Assembly: GCA_942491945.1 (NCBI GenBank)
Contig: CALODD010000089.1
Coordinates: 1 to 15,850 of the forward strand
Reading direction: 5' to 3'
DNA length: 15,850 bases
DNA from: JAJDYQ01 sp942491945
Lineage (GTDB): Bacteria; Pseudomonadota; Gammaproteobacteria; JAJDYQ01
The notes under the pieces were generated by a model that saw only the letters and a list, made by a program, of their open reading frames with translations, had not been told where the DNA came from and made no database searches. A program made the translations under genes and the position numbers. Of the stretch, positions 15,327 through 15,850 are shown piece by piece (positions within the stretch are counted from its first letter, which is position 1; every line of letters starts with the position of its first letter).

Positions 15327-15850
15327 ATGAAGGATAAGCCCAAACACGATGTGATTATTGTTGGTGGTGGTGCCAGCGGATTGATGTGCGCCATTGAGGC
15401 CGGCTATCGTGGCTTACGTGTACTGGTACTGGAAAAAGGCTCGAAGGTTGGCCTGAAAATTCTGGTATCGGGTGGTGGGCGTTGTAATTTTACAAACCTC
15501 TATGTTGATCCCCGTAGCAACTATGTTTCTGAAAATTCACATTTCTGTATCTCTGCGCTGAATCGCTATCAACCTCATGATTTCATCAGCATGGTTGAAG
15601 CCAGTGCAATCGACTATCACGAAAGGCTGCATGGCCAGCTGTTCTGCGACAACAGTGCCAGGGATATTGTCAAAATGTTATTAACGCACTGTAAGGCGGC
15701 TGGCGTGGAAATTCGCGTCAAGCAGGACGTTACCTCTATCGATCCATTGAACGGTGATGGATTTAGAGTCACCACCTCTGAGGAGCAATTCAGCGCAAGT
15801 AAGGTCGTGCTGGCTTCAGGAGGATTATCTCTACCTAAGATCGCCAGTGA
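15327..15850 (+). CDS. YhiN/HI0933-family flavoprotein, 5' part
   Basis: Start of a FAD-binding oxidoreductase of the HI0933/YhiN family (aminoacetone-oxidase-like annotations), whose physiological role is poorly known. The frame is open to the window end, giving 174 complete codons of a protein normally about 400 residues long. Visible: N-terminal Rossmann motif VIIVGGGASGLMCA (9-22), E36 as the ribose-binding acid in VLEKG, and the family signature LVSGGGRCNFTN (46-57). The ATG at 15327 lies 23 bp after the ABC exporter stop without a strong Shine-Dalgarno, so it is likely co-transcribed. No defect is visible in the available part. Confidence 0.88.
   Translation, partial: MKDKPKHDVIIVGGGASGLMCAIEAGYRGLRVLVLEKGSKVGLKILVSGGGRCNFTNLYVDPRSNYVSENSHFCISALNRYQPHDFISMVEASAIDYHERLHGQLFCDNSARDIVKMLLTHCKAAGVEIRVKQDVTSIDPLNGDGFRVTTSEEQFSASKVVLASGGLSLPKIAS

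Noticed and set aside
1..15850. CRISPR arrays, tRNA or rRNA genes, integrase or classical IS transposase.
   Set aside because: No regularly spaced direct repeats, cloverleaf or rRNA-like sequence, and no transposase or integrase motifs were found on either strand.

Overview
This window is the downstream half of a reverse-type dissimilatory sulfite reductase (dsr) cluster and its flank. It points to a sulfur-oxidising bacterium, most likely a gammaproteobacterium of moderate GC (mid-40s percent by eye, not computed). The order dsrK-L-J-O-P-N-R followed by a DsrS-like gene is the one known from Allochromatium vinosum and related sulfur oxidisers. DsrL, DsrN and DsrR in one run favour sulfur oxidation over sulfate reduction. 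No species can be named.

Layout. Positions 1-7254 (+) carry the 3' part of dsrK, then dsrL (interrupted by a 2-nt frameshift at its FAD motif), dsrJ, dsrO, dsrP, dsrN and dsrR. Positions 7307-11320 (+) carry a MoxR-type AAA+ ATPase, a small truncated GIY-YIG protein bordered by hairpin repeats, a VWA/metallopeptidase-like protein and a DsrS-like protein. Thus a MoxR/VWA pair lies between dsrR and dsrS. Positions 11336-12346 (+) encode a ferredoxin/flavin reductase. It meets end to end a two-gene minus-strand unit (12347-13272) of a glutaredoxin and an unknown membrane-anchored protein. After a 139-bp MITE-like inverted repeat come an Atm1-type ABC exporter (13510-15303) and the start of a YhiN/HI0933-type flavoprotein that runs off the end.

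How it fits together. DsrK, J, O and P belong to the DsrMKJOP transmembrane complex, which links a periplasmic triheme cytochrome and FeS protein to a cytoplasmic HdrD-like subunit. DsrL passes electrons between DsrAB and NAD(P). DsrN is thought to amidate the siroheme of DsrAB. DsrR is a Cys-free A-type scaffold relative. MoxR/VWA pairs elsewhere activate or load cofactors into one specific enzyme (CbbQ/CbbO, NorQ/NorD), so this pair is a good candidate for a Dsr maturase. The VWA gene is separated from the DsrS-like gene by one base. The glutaredoxin and Atm1-like exporter suggest handling of glutathione-bound sulfur next door, but this is inference.

The most rewarding places to look again are the dsr-linked MoxR/VWA/DsrS unit, the GIY-YIG gene with covarying hairpin repeats, the stem-loop over the dsrN start, and the dsrL frameshift.
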